Positions 1 to 14,100 of a stretch of 64,000 nucleotides of DNA are shown piece after piece. The translations under genes were made by a program, and so were the position numbers. The first letter of the stretch is position 1; every line of letters starts with the position of its first letter. Under the pieces are notes generated by a model. That model worked only from the letters and a program-made list of their open reading frames with translations. It did not search any database and was not told where the DNA came from. The DNA is from Gorsachius magnificus (lineage: Eukaryota > Chordata > Aves > Pelecaniformes > Ardeidae), in NCBI GenBank assembly GCA_034008185.1, contig CM067083.1, forward strand, positions 119,248,837-119,312,836, written 5' to 3'.

Positions 1-1304
1 AGTTTTATATACCATTAACTGCTGCACAGAGTATTGCTTCTTTAGCAGCAGAACGCATAGAGAGACATAAAACATGAGATTTTTTATATTTTACTAGCAG
101 CAGTTGGGACTGGACTCCTTTCACAAAAGCAGTAAAACTACATGTGACTTATGCAGATAGTTTTAAACAAGGGCAATTTCACACAACAGAGGACTTTTGA
201 AACTTCCCTCAAATAGCAGCTCCTTGACACTGCCCGTGCTGCGTCCCCATGCTGACTGCCTGAGCCTCCCCTGCTTGCGCTGCACCAAGCAAGGAGCACG
301 GAACAGACCTCCCCTGCTTGCTAGTTCCCACTCCTGCCCCACCTAGGTATTAAAATCTTGAATTTCTCTGTGAGCCTGTAAAATCTTGTGTCAGCAAATA
401 GGAATTCTTAGACTTTTTCTGAAAAAATCTGTACTAAATTAGCTTTTTTAAATTTTATATATATATCTAATATCACAGCTACTATGTTGTCATTGTGGTT
501 ATTAAAGACGTAAAGCTAATTACACCTAAAGTTCCATCTGTTTTCATGGGGAGCTTTTTCCTGGGGATAAATGATACTATGCTATACAGTAACAAATCTA
601 GCACAGTCCTAGAGATAAATACCTGAGTGGTAGGACAAAGCTTACATTTTTAAGGCTAGGTTGTGCATCGCTCTTTCATCTCTCAGCTTACTTTGGCCTC
701 AAAGTGTTGCTTCCATACCCTCACTCAAACTCATCTTTAGAGACAATAGTTAAACTGCCAATTAAAAACTTTTAAAACAAGGCACGTAACATCATATGCA
801 TAGTTTTACTGGGGAATGAAACCAGAACTTACAAGTAACACAGATAATGTCTGTAGTATTTCCAGGATATTTTAATTCCTACTGAAGCCCAGCTTTTTGT
901 GGTTCAGTAAAATATAACTTCTGCATTAAAAACATACATGAGCTAACCTTTCCTCATATAAAGCATTTAAGCTTAGAAGCACATTTTAAGATGCCTAATG
1001 GAAAAAATCAGGGGTACTTTTTTATATTCATTAACTGCTTCAGTTTTTTAATGCGTTATTTTTATCTTTCGGATTAATTTATTACACTTTAGGATCAACT
1101 GTTCTACAATGTGAATATCATTAACTGGCCATAAAAAAAAAAATAAAAAATTTATACTACAATTTCAAAATGTGTTATTACTGTAACCTCTTTGGAGATG
1201 AAAGGTTGCATTTGAGACAAAGCAAGCCAAACACTGCAGGTACAACCCACTGAAGCTTTTTCTGCAGTGGTTAGTTGTATAATAAGAACAATTTAGAGTT
1301 TTTT

Positions 1305-1322
1305 AAAAAAAAAAAAAAAAAA
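1305..1322. repeat. A homopolymer (18 bases)
   Basis: Uninterrupted A run in intron 13. Confidence 0.92.
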
Positions 1323-1907
1323 GCGCCCACAGCAGATGATCTCTGCCTACGAGGCACAGAGAGGACTGAAATGAGTTGCATTGTCAAGTAAAGGACAAAA
1401 TGTAACTCTGTAATAGCTCAGAGAGCCTGACTATCAATGTGGGTGCTTTAAGCAGTATCAAGGTTTTTACTGGACAAATTTGGATTTAAGGAGATGCCAG
1501 GTTTGACTCAAGGTGCATTAAGCAAAGCCATAAGCATGAAATTCAAATGCACAACATAGCATGCTGGCCCAAATTTAAGTTGTGATAAAGTCATAATCTA
1601 GAATAGCTATGAACTTAGAAGACTGAAGGTAATGGTATTACTAAAAATACGCAAGTTAGCTAGAAAAGCAAAAGTTATCTGAAATGCAAGAGCAGAACAG
1701 AACAGTAAGGAAAACAATTTCATAAAAACGCAAGCTAAAAGTGACAGCAAAAAACCATGCTTTCAAATACAAAGAACAAACCACTACCTATGTTCCTCCC
1801 TTCCTATCTTGTATTACAACACAGAGCTCATCAACTAGCTCCAAACAGCCTGCTGACATCTGTTCATTGCTTCCTGACTCTTACCTTCAGCTACCTACAA
1901 CAGTTCT

Positions 1908-1932
1908 AAAAAAAAAAAAAAAAAAAAAAAAA
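1908..1932. repeat. A homopolymer (25 bases)
   Basis: Lies about 125 bp 3' of the exon 13 donor; on the gene's sense strand it reads as poly-T within the intron. Confidence 0.93.
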
Positions 1933-2055
1933 GACTTTCTACTGAACAAGCATAATTGCACTCCATGGCATTCTGAGTAAATTGCTTATTCTGACCTTCT
2001 AAAATACTGCAATCCAAGCAGAAAGACCCAAAAGAACTCTTTATTCTTTTCTTAC

Positions 2056-2198
2056 CTGATTCTTTAGAGTTCTTTACCACAAGTGAATCTACCTCTACTG
2101 ATTTTGGTCTAAGTGGTAATGGTTCAGAGTCTAACTTTGGTTTTGCTACTGGCTCAACTTCAGATTTTGGTCGAAGAAAAACAACTTCTCCATTAGAT
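2056..2198 (-). CDS. CD2AP: CD2AP exon 13: end of proline-rich region visible here
   Basis: 143 bp. A completes a Lys codon from exon 12; 47 codons follow (residues 432-478) plus one base. It encodes [20 protein letters not shown], followed by the strongly conserved [20 protein letters not shown] and KNSKES. The acceptor is CTACAG and the donor is CAG|GTAAGA. The next exon should complete an Asp codon and continue with the conserved VVNFDD-type segment and the capping-protein-interaction motif; neither is found in the remaining 2 kb, so those exons lie beyond the left edge. Confidence 0.95.
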
Positions 2199-5100
2199 CT
2201 GTAGTAAGAAAAAAAAAATGACAAGACATACCCTAGTCAAGAGATTAAGTAGTTTACAACTAAAACATACCAAGAATTAGAGTTAAATATAAAAATATCA
2301 GTAGGTTTTATAACTTTCTAAAGCCTTGATTAAAATCAAATCTTTCGGAGAGTAATTCTACTCCCATAAAAGCCAATTCTTCTCTTCCAGCTCTTGCAGA
2401 GTTGTCAAATACGTACAATCCCCTTGTAAAAATAATCCAAAACTTTTACCACATGGCACATTTTGGCACTTAAAATCTAAAGCATTATACTTCAGTGCAA
2501 CAGAAAACAAAGAGATCCGAATAGCACCTTCAGCAGTATCTCTTGAAATATTCAGCAACAGACTCCTTGACATCAAAATATTCTTGTAAAAAGAGCTGCC
2601 AAGAACAGGCTATTTCTTCCTGGTTATACAATAAAGTATGTTTTTTATATGGCTTTTATTCTATCATGTATTCTTTGCATGTCTGGTCGCATCATCCAGG
2701 GACAAAACAAAAACCAAACCAAAACCAAACACTAAAACAAACAAAGAAAACAAAGAACAGATGACATTTTCCTTTACAGTTCTTGCCTCATTTATGCCAC
2801 CGCATAAAAATAAAGTATATAAACGGACTAGTTGTCAACTTCTATGTGTCCCTGCCATTAACTCATCTCCCAAATCCTTTATTTGGAAGTTTTATTGCAG
2901 TAGAAAAAGAGAAAGCAGCCTTATCTTCCTAGGGCAGTGTTAAACTTTCAGACATTTAAACCTATTTAAATACCCCTAAGATTTAAAGTTTTCAATTATT
3001 AAAGGATCAGTTTACTACAGCCTCTATTTAACTGCACGTGTGTATCTCTTTATAGATAGAATTACTTTGTAAAATGAGAGGGGAACATGACTTGTGGGGT
3101 TAAAAAAAAATAAAAAATCTTTACTTGGGAAAGTCTCCAAAATACCAAGTGATATAACACAACTATATATTGAAAACCTAAACGGAAATGAAGTGGCAAT
3201 AGTCTAACTCTTCAGTCAGGCATCCAATGTTCCCAGGGCTGTGCAGGGTGGGGTCAGAGGCAGCTCTGCCTAGACTGTCCTCTGCTGGAGTCAACCATCC
3301 AAAGTGTGTGCCTTACCCACACTCCCTTTCCCACCCACCCTCCCTCCTCACTGTTTTTTCCCTTTAGATATTCTTCCTTTTGGTTCAGATATAAAAGACC
3401 TGCTGTAAAAAGGGATAAACCATGACAAATGCTTGCTGCCATCCTGTATCTTTGCAGATATTTAAGGTGCAAGCTCTTTGATGTAGCAGCTGTCTGCTCC
3501 TTTATTTGTACAAGGCCAAGCGCATCATGACCTTACTTTCTCATGGCTCTTTCAAGTCAACTGAACATCCCAAAGAGACAGTTACCCATCAGCAGTTTAT
3601 TTACAGTTTTAGGAGGATCTGACACATACCTTGACGGAGACAGAAAGGGAAACTGGGGGAAGGTGGGGGGCGTAGATTGTATTGATACAGAATTAGTCTT
3701 AGAGAAACATCATAAATAATTGTTTCAAACTCATGAGGGGAAAAAAAAAAAAATTGAAGTGGATCTAAAAGAAATAGCGAGTGATTTCTTGCTATTACCC
3801 TCCCTGTTCATCCAGTAATTCAACTGAGAAGACCCAAAACAGAATATAGAGACTGGGTGTGTTTCTGTAATAAGCGCTTTCTTCCCCGAAGAGCACATGA
3901 GCAACAGTGAGTACATCTGGCACAGGTACTAACTGTGCTCAGCTCTTCCTTTCCATCTATCTTATTCTATATAAAGTGCTGAAACACTGAACACTGATGC
4001 AACTCAAATCTTCAGGTTTTTTCCAACACGGTAATAATTCTCAAGTACCATGTTCACAGATTCTTTTACACCATACTGCTACTGTAGCTACACCTTCTTC
4101 ATTATGGGGCAGGCTTAAAGCAAAGCAGCCCATAGATTTGTAACTTCATCTGCCCCATGGTTAGTTATGATGTAATATTTGCTCTAAGATAGATTCAATG
4201 TCTCAAAGAATTAGAAATGTGTAAGTTCACATTGATAAAGACTTGGAGAACCAAGACACTGCTAGGTATAGGGCAAAACTTATCCTTGCACCCTTTTCAC
4301 CTTTAAAAGATACTTTTCTTCCCACCTTATCCATGAAGGAAGATGAAACAACAAACCAAATAAAATACACTTGGTGTATGCCATTTAAGTCATACTGACT
4401 TGGATACAGATGATGGCAGAACAGGTTTATCTGGACGTTTTGGGTGCAGAAGCCCTGCTCTCAGTAAGCTGTTAGTCTTGCTTGGAGGAATAGGCTTCTT
4501 GGGTGGTACTTGAGGAGCCTGTGGCTTCAAAGGTTTCTGATCCGAAGCTCCTTTTTCATCTGACAAAATAAGTCACCATAACATTTTAAACACTCATGTT
4601 GTCTAGAATCTTGCAATGCTAATCAATCAGAAAACAACTGCTTGTTGTCAGAAATACTTTCTTTGAAGATCAGATAAAAGCGAAAAACAGATATGCAAGT
4701 GTCTTAAGCGATACCTTATCAAAACACACAAACTACTTACCTGAAATTAAAAAACATTACGTTAAGTCTTTCTACTGACATAAAAGAGCAGTAAGAAATT
4801 ATTGCACTGCAAATGACAGCTAAGAACCAAAAATCTCTCTGTACTGCTACTGCTTTTTTCTTTTCTATAAATTTACCTTATCTCCTCTTTAAGAGGTAGG
4901 GTTTGGTCTTTTATTTTGTTGTAACTAGGCTTCTTCCATACACACAAGCAGCATAATTTATCTATGAAAAAGGGTGAACAAAACCCCTAAGTTGGTTGGC
5001 ATCCCCTTTCAGTCTCTCTTAGTACTGAGTTAAAAAAAATTAAAAACTGAAGTAGTGGAAGGATTCTGCCACATGGTGGTGCTGACTGTCCAGTGTAAAA

Positions 5101-8100
5101 CAGCCTGTTAACAGTGCCAGCCCCTTCTGCCTGCTCATCCTATACACAAGATTTAAATTTTAAATGGCCAACCGCAGTTAGTATTAGTGAAGATCAATTA
5201 GCTTTACCTTAGCTATGCTGAACACAAGTTGAGAATTATGCCTTTTGTTTTTAAGAATAAGAGAGTTCATAAATAAGGCAGGAAAAATGCTGTCATCAGA
5301 TTGTATTCCTGAATTATCTGTCAGTTTTCCCTTCAATTACTCCTACTCAAAATCTGAATATAAAACCCATCCACAGCTAAGTGGAAAAAGTTAATACCAA
5401 AGGTCAAGATTCACCATGAGTACAGAAATTCAACAATTCTGCTGGACAAAATGGCATTCCTCTTCTTTGGCTTTTGCTCCGCAACAAAAAAGACAAGGCT
5501 TGGCTCAAAGTGAGCAGTTTAGTAAAGGAAATAAAAATACTAACCTGAAGGTATCTACACTGGCCAAGTATTTCTATATCATACCACTACGTGTTCTTCA
5601 CTATAAATAAAGAAATACTTATAGGCATATTGCTTTTCATTTTTGATCAATTTTTGATCACAGTTAAAGGCAGATTTATTTGTCTCCCAATAGGCATAAA
5701 AAATTACATGGTTTGATAGCTTGTTATTAGAACTGCTCAATTAGTATTTTTTTAAACTAATTACAGTATAATTTCATACTTAATTAATTTAATCACTAGT
5801 ATCAACATGGTTATTTTTCCACAAGTAAAACTGCACTGATAAATCGGCATTTCTTCTAGTAAAACACTACTGCTATTTAAGTGACTTCTAAGACCTGACC
5901 TTGAACTGAAAACAAGACAAACTCTTCCTCCATCATTTTCTGTACCACAGTAAAGGACAGTTCTCTACCTTACTTAATTTTTCAGAAGCTTTCATGTTCC
6001 TAAGCACTTTGAATGGTGTCACTCAGTATTTTTCTTTCCTATACTCCTCCACGAAAGGTTGAACTCAACTGTGCACTATAGTGTTAACCTTTGCAAACAG
6101 AGCCAATCTTAAAATTAAACTTAATTCAAGTTTAAATTTATTTAAACTTACAAAGAGCCAAGTGATCAAAATTTCTAGAATCATACAGTTGATCTTAATT
6201 CACACCTAAATACACTGTTCCAACAGATAAAAATAATTTGTTTGCTCACATGCAGAAGAAACACAGCTGATTTTAACTAGTATTCTTCATATGAAACACC
6301 TGAGAACATGCTTTGTTTAAAACATGGGTTATAAAAACTGCCTGAGGAAGCCAAGAGACCCATCAAGCAGGCTTACTTGTCAAAATGCTTTAAGCATGGT
6401 CAGTCACAGCTCACTATTCATAGAACAGAGAATGTTTCTGTAATAGGGTTAAGCTGCAATAACATCAGATTTTCTTCTTTAAGACCCAACCAGAATGTTT
6501 TTTTAAGCTTCTGAATTTTTAACGTAATCAAAACAGTTTAACAGTTTGACTTGGCAAGTCTTTCAAATATCGAAAGAAGCCTTTTAGAAATGTGTCTGGG
6601 TGAAATTTTGATTGGACATAAGGAAGAAATTTTTTATGGTGAGGGCATCAGACACTGGAACAGGTTGCCTGGAGAAGTTGTGGATGCCCCATGGTTGGAA
6701 ATGTTCTTTAACAGTAGCTTTCCTTCTGAAAAAGAGGTGTCCCTTAAATTTTAACAATAAAGTGGTAAATATCTCCAAATTGTGTGGAACTAGAAAACAT
6801 GGAATATAAGAAGAATTAACAGGACAAGAAATCTCAATTTCTGAGCATTGTTACTGTAATATCTGTCTAAGGAGTGTTGTAACTGTTTGCTGTATTTCTT
6901 TCAAATACATTTTCCATCAGAGACTGATTTTGGCCAAAACATTCAGAAGCAGCAGAAAATGTTTTCATTTCTAGTAAGTTACTACTGCTATTCAAAGCTG
7001 CAGCCACTATAACAGAACTGTGCTTAAATGAATTCAACAGTAGGTATGCAGTGCAATCAACATTTTTCAGAGTGTAATGTGTATTTCTTGTTATTGCATT
7101 TCATAGAAGTGTAGTTCTTCTAATCACTCTAAGGACATTTCTGTAACATCACAGACACGACAGCCTCAGTAGATGGCACCAACAGAGTCTGTATGATGTC
7201 TTTCAAACAGGCATCTATTACACAGAGCAGCCAAGCTAAAAATTGTAACTCGTTTACAAGAGCATAGTCTGAAATTCACTGTGAAGAAAACTGGTCTCAC
7301 CTTTTTCTTCAGGCCTTGAAGAAGGGAATTTCTTCTCTCCAGTTGGCAATTCAGGCTTTGGAGCTGAATGCAGAAACAAACAATAGACATTTCTCAAAGA
7401 GCTTTAATTATCTTTGTCACTAACCGAAAATATAACATAGACCAGTTTGTGTCTGTATTTTCTCCTTTGCAAGCAGTGTAATACCATTTATAAGCTCTCA
7501 TTTGAGTCCAGCAAACTGTACGTGTGCATTAAAATGTTCCCAAAGTAGGCTCCATCATAATTTTGAAAAATATATAGCAGCAGCATAATACATAAAGCAT
7601 AAAAAATAACCTCAAACTGACTGGTAGCTGCATTACTAGGAAATACAAAGCTACTTCTGAATTTTCTTTTGAAGTCATGCACTGCTTCTGAAATTTAGTA
7701 TTTCCTCAGACACGTACCATGATACATATACTACGTACCTGGAGTTTTAACTGGAGGTGGAGGTTTCTTTGGCTTCTGCAAAATGCAGGAAAAAAAAGTC
7801 AAATAAATAAGCAAACAGGTATTTTCTATCCAAGACAGACTTATACGTGTTTTGGTTTGCATACTGCAATGTCTAGCTTGTTAACTAGCTGACTTCAAAG
7901 TATTTCACAAAGGTGGCAATCAATTCACAGGCAGGAAACACAGAGAACTGGAGTAATTACTCTGATATCTCCCAGACTACCAGTTGCAAAAACAGGAACA
8001 AAATGCAGGTTTCTTCAAATCAGATCAGTGCTTCAGCAATGCACATAAGCAGCAGAGGTACAAAGAACTAAAAACTAAGAATTGCATCTCTTCTATAGTC

Positions 8101-11100
8101 CAAAGAATTGCTCTGATTGCACCCATTTTAATTTCAATGTGTAAACCTCAATGCAAGTACAATGCAAGTTTAAAGGATTAAATCAAGCCAATTTTTGAAC
8201 CAAAAATGCTCACTTGCACTGAAAAAAAAACCCCTCTAAATTAAGTATCAGAAGAACTATTTTATTCAATTTACTTCTAAAGTTAACAACAGTGTAAAAT
8301 AAATAGTTAGCAGAGTTTGCAGTTATGTGAAACACATTGTTCTGAGCTTCCTTATCACTGTATGTTTAAGTGGGAAAGGTGGACAAACTACTCTGGCCAT
8401 TAAAAATTTACAAAGTATTACAAAGTAGTACAGTTTGTACACTGAAAATAATTCTATTTTAAAATAACGCAGTTACTCATCGCTTTCCTTAAGGAAAACA
8501 GAATTTGAATCTCTCTCCTGTTGAAAGAGTACTGGCACCTCTCAGGACACCTCATCCTCAGTCTGATTCATGAAAATGCTCTAGAAAAGGTGTCTTTGTG
8601 GTTCTAAGGGCAAGACTCACTGATTAGAACAATCACAAAAGCCTACAAAACCACTCGTTCTTCATATGAATGCTGCTGAAACTGCATGTGCTCAGTCTAA
8701 TATAGCCCCTCTAAGAATGCCTTGTAAGTGGGTTGTTTTGAAACAGTTGCTATGGATGGATTTCACTCCTGTGCCCCTACCGCTATTGAATAAGCTCTTC
8801 TTAATGCAGAAAGATTTTATTCTGACTAGTGAAATGTAATTAAGCAAGCATGAAAACCCATATTAAATTTCTTTCTCTAGTTCCAGAGAACACAAGAGCT
8901 GGTGAACTTAAGTAACAAGACCTTATTTTCTTTCTTTCCCAAAAAAATCAAATACATTATCCAGCTGTGCAGCCCTGCTACCTATATAAAACCCAATTAC
9001 ACTGAGATTTCAGAATCAACTTGCCATTGTACGATTCTGATCTGTGTTTTTATTAAGTCAATATCAAATAGCTGATTACAATAACTACCCATCCAAAGCC
9101 TTGAACTTCAAAGCTGCTCAGTGCAAGGTGAATCCCTGTACTGAGATACACTACACAAAGCAGAATAAAGGATCAAAGCAAGGTCTGTCTACAGGAAACA
9201 TTATTTATAGTAAAAGAATGATTTCTCTCTCTCTCTCTCAAGAGAGCAATTCTGTATTGCAGAAGAGTGATGCTACGCACCCCTCAAATCAAGTCAGCCA
9301 TATGTTACAGCGTTTATGCCATTCTTGCAAAGCTGAGAATCAATTTGAAAAGAAAACGCTGACTAAGAGAAACCAGACTTTCTGTGTATGTTAGGTAACT
9401 GAGGTTAAATGCTAAGTTAATAACCATCTGTCAGGCTGTATCTAGCAGTCCTCTGTGAATGTCACCAATTCCAGACCAAATGGCACTAAACTACCATGAA
9501 ACTCTGTTCTGCTGAGACACAGGCTTCAACATTCAGATGCCCTGATCTGGAGCTGAATCTGTCCCATCTGGGGATGACTTAGGTTTGTGAATTAACACAA
9601 CCCATCTTTGCTATATGAACTCATCAGAACCAAAACATCATACTAATCTCAAAAAAAAATAAATAATTATAAAGTAAGAGACCAAAATTAAAAGGCAACG
9701 GAGTACCACATGAAAACATGGATTTCTATAAGTTAGCACATGAGATGGCAAAAAAAAATATTTCTAGATTCCACTCAAAGACTATCCTTCACGCATTGCA
9801 ACCTACTGGCAAGTCTTAGCATGGAAAAGTCCCAACCAGTCCCCCAGGAGTCATTCAGCATTTTGCAATTATAGTTAGTTACAGGACAACAGATGGAAGA
9901 GACCGACTGCTTATCTCCTTTTAAAACATTAAGGTTTACACCATGTTATGAGAATTATATCCTTTTCTATAGGACGTAATCATCCTCATTAATTACAGTT
10001 AATCTTGAAAAGCATGTCTCAAACTTCTCCTTAAATATTAAACTAACACAAACGTTAATCTTTAAATCTTTCTTCTTTGATATAGCTAATACAAGACAAA
10101 GTTAAAAACTGCCACAATTGTATTCATATTGTAAGCAGCATAACGTACTGTGAAGTTTTTTGTTCCTTGCATTTCCATCAATACTTTTTTGTGATACGAG
10201 ACGATACACGTAAGAACTTACAGGGAAGTCTTTATCAGATTCTTGTATTTGAACAGCAACATTATCTGGGAAGACTCCTTCTTTACCATTGAGTTCTCCT
10301 TTCCACCAGCCCAGCTCTCCAGTGTCCTAAAACAAACAACAGAACATTTCAATCAATATTTACTTCTTCCCCAGAGCAGATCCAGTTACAGGAACAATGT
10401 TTTCGTTTCTACCTACAATATAAAAGAATCGTTTGTCTGAAATACCACGTTTCTAAGAGGAATGCTTTAGCCGCCTCATCAAGGGGAAACAGCTACAGAT
10501 CAGATCAGGTTTGGTCACTTTTTGTTTGTTGTCTAAAAGGCAGGATGAAGTGATATTACATCATATTTTTATACCCTTATCTTATATAAGACCTGAAAAG
10601 GGCAGGAAAGCACATAAAACCAGTTATAACCCAATGCACAACATTCAATATTCTCAACTCCCTTGATCAGCAACTTAATTCATTAAATACTTCAAGTGCA
10701 TCAGAGTAACACAAAATTCTACTCAATAAAAGTGATTCTGATGTGATCAATCAGGTCCACTGGTCTGAAAAGGGTTAAGAAGCAAGATTATATACCCTAC
10801 TGAAAGAAAAAATAACCACATTAAGACATTAAAAAAAAAAAAAAGTCAATTAATTCATGGCACAGAAATCCATTACATGATCTTACTGGATCAAGGCCTT
10901 AGTTTGTTCATAACAAAGTATGACTTTATTTGATTATTTTAGGAACATAAATAACAGCTTTCCTCTTTGCCTCAGATCCAAAATACTGCAGATGTCACTC
11001 CTCCATACAAATCCAAGTAGATTACTGCTGCTCTGTGCCACTGTTAACGGCACAAGTAGTTCATCCCAAAGTTCAGTACACAACAAGGACAATGCAGCAC

Positions 11101-14100
11101 TTGGTTCAGCTGGGACACTGAAGAGGTAAAGGAGAGAGGGAAAAATAAAATATAAAATAATTATAAAAAAATACCACCTCACATTCAACTAAAAGAGGAA
11201 TGGGCAAGAAAAAGACCCAAATAGGTGATTAGTGCTGAAAGTAAAAGTTTGCTAAAGTTTTCTTTCATTTCTCCCTCTGTCAACTTTTCGGTTAAGTACT
11301 GTAGAGTCCAATTTCTGAACAGTGCGCAGCAAGGAGGCATCTCTTGCTAAACTTCATTTAGGCACTGCTGAGATATGCTAGAAAGTCAGAGACAACTCCA
11401 TGGAAACTGATCATATGTGGAACAAGCAGAAAAGAAATGGCCAAGGGGGACAGGCCAAATTTGCACAAAGCGTATTGCTAAAAGAAAAATACCTGAACAC
11501 TTGTCAAGATCAAAACCCTGGACTGAGTCAGCCACCTAACAGTGACATGAATACACTCAGACTTCAGAAGATGGTTTTGGAGGGAGAGCTCTGCTCTGGG
11601 TAACAATTCTTCGCTCCAGTTTGGACTGGTGTATGCTTTGGGTAAATTGGTTTAAAAAGGACAGAGGCAAAACATTCAGTGAAGATGGGGCAAGGGCTGC
11701 AGCATTTAAAAAAGTACCTTCCGTAACTACTCTTTTCCACTGTAATTAGTCAATAACACTGATAATATAAATTTTTTCTCATTAAGGAAACTGGCCATCT
11801 ATTCCATAAACTTAAAATCCTCCTAAAGAAAGGAAGTGTTAAGTTTCTTCTGCAACTGCGTGAAAGCTGAAAACAGAAAAAAGGAACTTTCCACTTTTTT
11901 TAGGCAAGTCATTATTCCTTAATATAGCAGCACATAAACTAACAAAAGACTGCAGAGTACTGCAGGGAAATTAAGTATGGGTAGGTTCATTCTTGTGTAA
12001 AACCATCTCTGCTACAAGATGACCTTTCAAAAAGGTGTTTTCAATATTTGACACAAATAAGAACATTCAACTACACAATCACGTTTCTCTAAATAGCCAG
12101 TGAGTATCATTAACTTCTGTATGGTTATTCTGAAATACCACATATCTCTAACACCTGGACTTCATTCTCCTTCTGAAAACATTTGCTCAGTTTTTTTCCA
12201 TAATACCTAGATCAAAATCAGTAAGTACAGATCTTCATTTCTCACCTTTTGACATAACGATGTTTTTCAACCATCTCTAGGTGAGCCTGATCTATCACCA
12301 GAGAAAAAGTACAAGTTCTGAAGGTAAAATGCCTATTTGCAAGGCTTTTCCAATTTCCTCACTGAAAAGGCACTTGGTACAGGCTGTACACTGATCTGAC
12401 TGGCCTTTGAGGAATCTAAGATAACTTCCCATGCTGGAATGATCTTTAAGGACATATGTATCTCCACCGAGTGCAGAAGTGAAACCTTGAGTCTCACATG
12501 AGACAGATCAGTCTACAGGAACATCTACTCCAACAGACCCTCCTGCTTCCACATTTTACACATCACCTACCTGTACAAAATCCACAAAAGCCATATAAAT
12601 GGTTAAAGCAGACTGAACATCTTACCTTACTGATTATTTGAATGATCTCGCCTTCTTTAAAGCTGAGTTCATCATTTGAGCCTTCATAAGGAAATACTGT
12701 CCTGCAATATTCCTTGGCTGAAACAAAGCAGGAGCACAATTAACTACATTTGCATGCTGTGGGTAGTTACATACATAACACCAGCTCACTTACGCTGTCT
12801 GAAAGGAGAGCTCGGAAATTCACACTATAATCATACTTCCCTTCTAGGCCAGCCATCTGAGACTGCTTTTACAAGCGTTCGCTATTGTCATTCATACAAC
12901 GAGAAAAATAAGATTACATATTTACAGAGCAATGGAGATTAATCCATTAAAGAAGTCAGTTTAGCCTCTAAAACATTTTTTCCACAACAGCAACTTAATT
13001 CAAGTACTCTGACTTCAGAGGGAGAAGAGAGGAGCCTGCTCAGTTAAAATTGTAACAGCCTATCTAACCCTCCCTATAACACTATATATTCAATTTTGAG
13101 CTACTTTAGACAAAAATGGTTTCAAGCTTTTTATTGAGAGTTTATATACTGTTTTCTCAAAATTAAGCTGAATTTCAAATTTGCAATCCTAATTAAATAA
13201 TTGTGTCAAGGTGACATCCTTTATTAACACGTACAATTACAGAAACTTAAAATACCCAAGGAGCACATTTGCTGAAATTCTGCAGTGGTATCAAGTAACT
13301 GAAGTTAAGGAATTCCTTGGCTAAATGTCTGAAACCAGAGCTCATTTTAGTGACCAGAGCAGACAGTCACAGCCTCTTCTGCAGAAGTAGAAAGAATAAT
13401 TCCTTTCTTTCCATTTGGTACAGTTCAATAACTAAACTTAAAATTGTGATAACGATTTCAGGTGAAAAAGCAGGAGGGTTTGTTTTCCTTTCCCACGCTA
13501 GAACAAAAACAACATGAGGAAGGCCAAAATACACATTAATATAGAAGTCTTGACTGCAGAGCATTCTTTGCACCTTTGTTAACCCCAGCACATTTAAAAT
13601 ACTTCAGCAGGTAAAAAGGCTGGCTTTCTGTATTCGACACTGAGGAAGAGGAAGCAAAATGGACTCTGATGTGCTGCCGTAACCGGTCAGGTGTCTGGCA
13701 CTGACAACACACGTAGGTGAGCAGCTCCATCAACCCCTGGTTAGAGAGCAGCAAACGTCAAGCCATCATTAGGATTGTCTGCAAGTCTTAATGACTGCCT
13801 TTTGCTGGATGGTAAGAGTTGCAGTTGAATCTTTTTGTTGTATTTTGTTTAATCAAGATACAAATCTTCAGTTAAAAAATGCACAAATTGTATTCTTGAA
13901 TAAAAATCTACCTTGGTGAGTGACAACCACTGTGTTAAAATGCAAAAGTATGCCAAGCTTAAGAGCTAACTATATATAGCTATCTGTATAGATACACAGA
14001 TACGTAATCACATGAGCAATCCCAGGTACAAGAACTTGCATTATTTTACTGCCTTATCTAGCGATAAAAATGCTCAGCTATAGATTGACTAATACTGTGG

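Larger units (their letters stand above)
1..2055 (-). other. CD2AP: CD2AP intron 13 (partial)
   Basis: Intronic sequence running off the left edge. It is AT-rich and contains A tracts at 1305-1322 and 1908-1932. No coding block resembling the later CD2AP exons and no repeat family was recognised. Confidence 0.85.

Noticed and set aside
1..2055. Exon 14 or later CD2AP exons at the left edge
   Set aside because: No sequence encoding the conserved VVNFDD-type or RRLPGRF-type segments or a coiled coil was found.
4394..4397. TCA|GTATGA as the exon 12 donor
   Set aside because: It leaves phase 0 and breaks the frame with exon 13, which needs two leading bases; AA|GTCAGT restores the conserved K-x-N-G-E-V junction.
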